This document shows, piece after piece, positions 5,749 to 7,442 of a stretch of DNA of 7,442 nucleotides (within the stretch, counting starts at the first letter, position 1; each line of letters begins with the position of its first letter). Under the pieces are notes generated by a model. The model had not been told where the DNA came from. It made no database searches and saw nothing but the letters and a program-made list of their open reading frames with translations. Source of the stretch: an uncultured Tidjanibacter sp. (lineage in GTDB: Bacteria > Bacteroidota > Bacteroidia > Bacteroidales > Rikenellaceae); contig CAKUKW010000098.1 in assembly GCA_934663885.1 (NCBI GenBank), forward strand, positions 1 to 7,442, in the 5' to 3' direction. Made by a program: the position numbers and the translations under genes.

Positions 5749-6321
5749 TTAGTCCCTGTTATTGATCAACTGATTAAAGCAGTGGCGGCATATCGGCTCA
5801 TAAGTATCCTTCTCGCCAAGCATCACGAGCTTATCGCCCGCGGCAAGGCGGTGCGAATGGTTGGCCAGATTACCGCACCGGACGCAGATGGCGTGCACCT
5901 TCGTGACGTATTCGGCCTGGGCCATCAGGTTAGGCATCGGGCCGAAGGGGTTGCCCATGAAATCCATATCCAGTCCCGCCACTATAACCCTCACGCCGTC
6001 AGCGGCAAGCTGCCGGCACACTTCCACGATGGCTTCGTCGAAAAACTGCGCTTCGTCTATACCTACCACTTCGACCTCATTGGCCAGTATCAAAATGTTA
6101 CGGGCCGAATCGACGGGCGTGCAGCGGATGGATTTCGAGTCGTGCGAAACGACATCCTCTGCCGAATAACGTACGTCGATGCGGGGCTTGAATATCTCCA
6201 CCTTCTGGTTGGCGAATTCGGCCCTGCGCATTCGGCGTATAAGCTCTTCCGTCTTACCGGAGAACATGGAGCCGCATATCACCTCGACCCATCCGGATTT
6301 ATTTGTATTTTCTAAAAACAT
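5749..6321 (-). CDS. tdk: Thymidine kinase (type II, TK1-like)
   Basis: This cytoplasmic enzyme of the pyrimidine salvage pathway transfers phosphate from ATP to thymidine to make dTMP. Its 190 residues are full length for bacterial type II enzymes. The Walker A loop GSMFSGKT is at 17-24, and the Walker B-type segment GIDEAQFF at 87-94 places E90 as the catalytic base. [15 protein letters not shown] at 116-130 is the conserved stretch that forms part of the substrate pocket. The structural zinc site is complete: C146 and C149 in CVRC, and C178 and C181 in CRHC. The preceding YEP (174-176) belongs to the thymidine-binding lasso region. The ATG at 6321 lies about 23 bases downstream of an exact Bacteroidota -7 box (6351-6344), so the leader is very short and there is no room for a longer start. 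It is a single-gene unit, divergent from the MATE gene and convergent with the hendecad-protein gene. Confidence 0.97.
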   Translation of the reverse strand: MFLENTNKSGWVEVICGSMFSGKTEELIRRMRRAEFANQKVEIFKPRIDVRYSAEDVVSHDSKSIRCTPVDSARNILILANEVEVVGIDEAQFFDEAIVEVCRQLAADGVRVIVAGLDMDFMGNPFGPMPNLMAQAEYVTKVHAICVRCGNLANHSHRLAAGDKLVMLGEKDTYEPICRHCFNQLINNRD

Positions 6322-6343
6322 CCCACTTACGTTTTATCACATA

Positions 6344-6374
6344 CAAAGATAATGGAAGACGGGAGGAAAGCAAA
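6344..6374 (-). promoter_or_regulatory. Bacteroidota promoter of tdk
   Basis: On the minus strand TTTG at 6374-6371 is followed after exactly 19 bases by TATCTTTG at 6351-6344. Both elements match the Bacteroidota primary-sigma consensus (TTTG, 19-21 bases, TAnnTTTG) without a mismatch. Transcription would start near 6338, giving a leader of under 20 bases before the ATG at 6321. Confidence 0.8.
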
Positions 6375-6466
6375 GCTACGCCGAGTTTTTCAGTCCACAC
6401 AAATAATGCAAAATTCAATTTAAATAAAAAAGGAGGGCACAGGGGATATAATTTTTTCTTTATTCG

Positions 6467-6474
6467 TACCTTTG
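6467..6474 (+). promoter_or_regulatory. -7 promoter element of the MATE transporter gene
   Basis: TACCTTTG is an exact TAnnTTTG match, identical to the -7 box of the mce operon. No TTTG lies 19-22 bases upstream; that position reads GGGGATA. The -33 contact is therefore weak or replaced by an activator. The expected start is near 6481, about 48 bases before the ATG at 6529. The spacer from 6375 to 6466 between this box and the tdk promoter shows nothing else I can support. Confidence 0.5.
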
Positions 6475-6528
6475 CGCCCCGAAGGGTGAAAGATAGGCTT
6501 TCCGCTCCTGTAAGACAAAATCCTGGAA

Positions 6529-7442
6529 ATGGCAGTAACGTCGAACAATACCGATGCGTTGGGTAGGGAACCCGTAGGCAAACTGCTGGTACGCTATGCG
6601 TTGCCCGCGATAATAGCTATGACTTCCTCATCGCTCTACAATATCGTGGACAGCATATTTATCGGCAAGGGTGTAGGCGGCCTTTCACTGTCGGGCCTCT
6701 CGCTCACCATGCCGCTGACGAACCTTTCGGCCGCTTTCGGGGCGATGGTAGGGGTCGGCGCCGCGTCGCTGACATCCATCAGGCTCGGCCAGGGCAATAA
6801 GGCAAGGGCATTCCTCATCCTGAGCAACGCCGTGATGCTCAATATAGCGATAGGTATAATTTTCGCCGCCGCGGCGCTCATATTCCTCGACCCGATACTT
6901 TACGCCTTCGGCGCTAGCGAGAACACAATATCCTACGCTAGGGACTATATGCAGGTGATGCTCTTCGGCAATGTCGTCACCCACGTTTATATGGGTCTGA
7001 ACGAGATTTTGCGCGCTTCGGGATACCCGAAGAAGGCGATGGCGATAATGCTCACGGCCATAATCCTCAACTGCGGCCTCGACTGGCTATTCATATTCGT
7101 ATTCGGATGGGGAATAAAAGGCGGGGCGCTGGCAACGGTGCTGGCCCAATGCGTGGCGCTCGTACTGGAGTTGACGCATTTCCTCAACAAAAAGAATTTC
7201 CTGTACATAAAGGCAGGTACGTTCCGTTTCATAGGGATTATTGTCAAAAAGATACTCACGATAGGGCTCGCCCCTTTCCTTCTTAATGCCTGTGCCAGCC
7301 TCGTGGTATTCTTCGTCAACAACGCCCTGCGTACCACCGGGGGCGACATATCCATCGGAGCCTATGGAAACGTGAATAGGGTACTGCTGTTCTTCATAAT
7401 GATAGTGGCCGGCCTCAACCAGGGTATGCAACCCATTGTGGG
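6529..7442 (+). CDS. MATE-family multidrug/cation efflux transporter (partial, 3' end beyond the window)
   Basis: The frame from the ATG at 6529 stays open to the right edge, giving the first 304 residues of a polytopic cytoplasmic-membrane exporter usually about 440-460 long. MATE proteins expel cationic drugs and metabolites in exchange for Na+ or H+. Family marks are visible: LYNIVDSIFIGKGVG (36-50) in the first helix, GVGAASLTSIRLGQGN (75-90) after the second, ILRASGYPKKAM (160-171), LNCGLDWLFIF (180-190) and LNQGMQPIV at the very end (296-304), which normally continues into the start of the second-half signature. At least seven hydrophobic segments can be counted before the edge. The pattern is closest to the MepA/DinF-like branch, but this is by eye and the substrate cannot be read. 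The gene is monocistronic on its 5' side, divergent from tdk, with a -7 box at 6467-6474 and no obvious Shine-Dalgarno. Confidence 0.93.
   Translation, partial: MAVTSNNTDALGREPVGKLLVRYALPAIIAMTSSSLYNIVDSIFIGKGVGGLSLSGLSLTMPLTNLSAAFGAMVGVGAASLTSIRLGQGNKARAFLILSNAVMLNIAIGIIFAAAALIFLDPILYAFGASENTISYARDYMQVMLFGNVVTHVYMGLNEILRASGYPKKAMAIMLTAIILNCGLDWLFIFVFGWGIKGGALATVLAQCVALVLELTHFLNKKNFLYIKAGTFRFIGIIVKKILTIGLAPFLLNACASLVVFFVNNALRTTGGDISIGAYGNVNRVLLFFIMIVAGLNQGMQPIV

Noticed and set aside
6430..6436. A perfect AAGGAGG Shine-Dalgarno-like sequence
   Set aside because: No start codon follows within the usual distance on the plus strand, and it lies upstream of the MATE -7 box, so it would not be in that transcript.
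6303..6566. An 87-residue plus-strand open frame across the tdk-MATE spacer
   Set aside because: It begins inside the tdk start region, covers both promoters and runs into the MATE gene in another frame; the translation is low complexity.

Overview
The window looks like a chromosomal segment of a strictly fermentative member of the Bacteroidota, probably Bacteroidales. Three things point there: promoter elements of the TTTG / TAnnTTTG type instead of E. coli-type boxes, weak or absent Shine-Dalgarno sequences before the genes, and a methylmalonyl-CoA decarboxylase operon whose OadG-like subunit carries an exported lamin-tail domain, an arrangement associated with this phylum. Genus cannot be decided from the sequence.

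Layout. Positions 2-169 hold the 3' end of an unrecognised plus-strand gene with an acidic tail. It converges on a five-gene minus-strand operon (4941 down to 239), and the two share a bidirectional terminator at 192-218. Read in transcription order, the operon is mce (methylmalonyl-CoA epimerase), mmdA (carboxyltransferase alpha subunit), an exported lamin-tail/OadG fusion, a biotin carrier protein, and the membrane beta subunit (Na+ pump). Gene gaps are 32, 11, 21 and 4 bases, so this is almost certainly one transcript. Its putative promoter is at 5056-5089, with a leader of about 110 bases that contains a 16-bp dyad.

A divergent spacer of about 400 bases (4942-5349) separates the operon from a small plus-strand gene (5350-5676). 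That gene encodes a highly charged 108-residue protein with a striking 11-residue (3-4-4) apolar periodicity, resembling LEA-like or apolipoprotein-like stress proteins. It converges on tdk (thymidine kinase, minus, 5749-6321) across a second bidirectional terminator (5698-5729). A 207-base divergent spacer then holds an exact Bacteroidota promoter for tdk and a -7 element for a MATE-family efflux transporter (plus, from 6529), which runs off the right edge.

How the genes work together. The five-gene operon is the last part of the succinate-to-propionate route. Methylmalonyl-CoA mutase, not in this window, makes the R epimer; Mce interconverts epimers; MmdA moves the carboxyl group of methylmalonyl-CoA to biotin on the carrier protein; the beta subunit decarboxylates carboxybiotin and exports Na+; the OadG-like protein should hold the soluble and membrane parts together. 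The cell gains propionyl-CoA and a sodium gradient. A Na+ gradient can also power some MATE exporters, but no direct link between the two loci is visible. The other genes look like unrelated single-gene units.

The two least explained objects are the extracytoplasmic lamin-tail domain on the pump subunit and the hendecad-repeat protein. I see no CRISPR array, insertion sequence, tRNA or rRNA gene, or mobile-element boundary.
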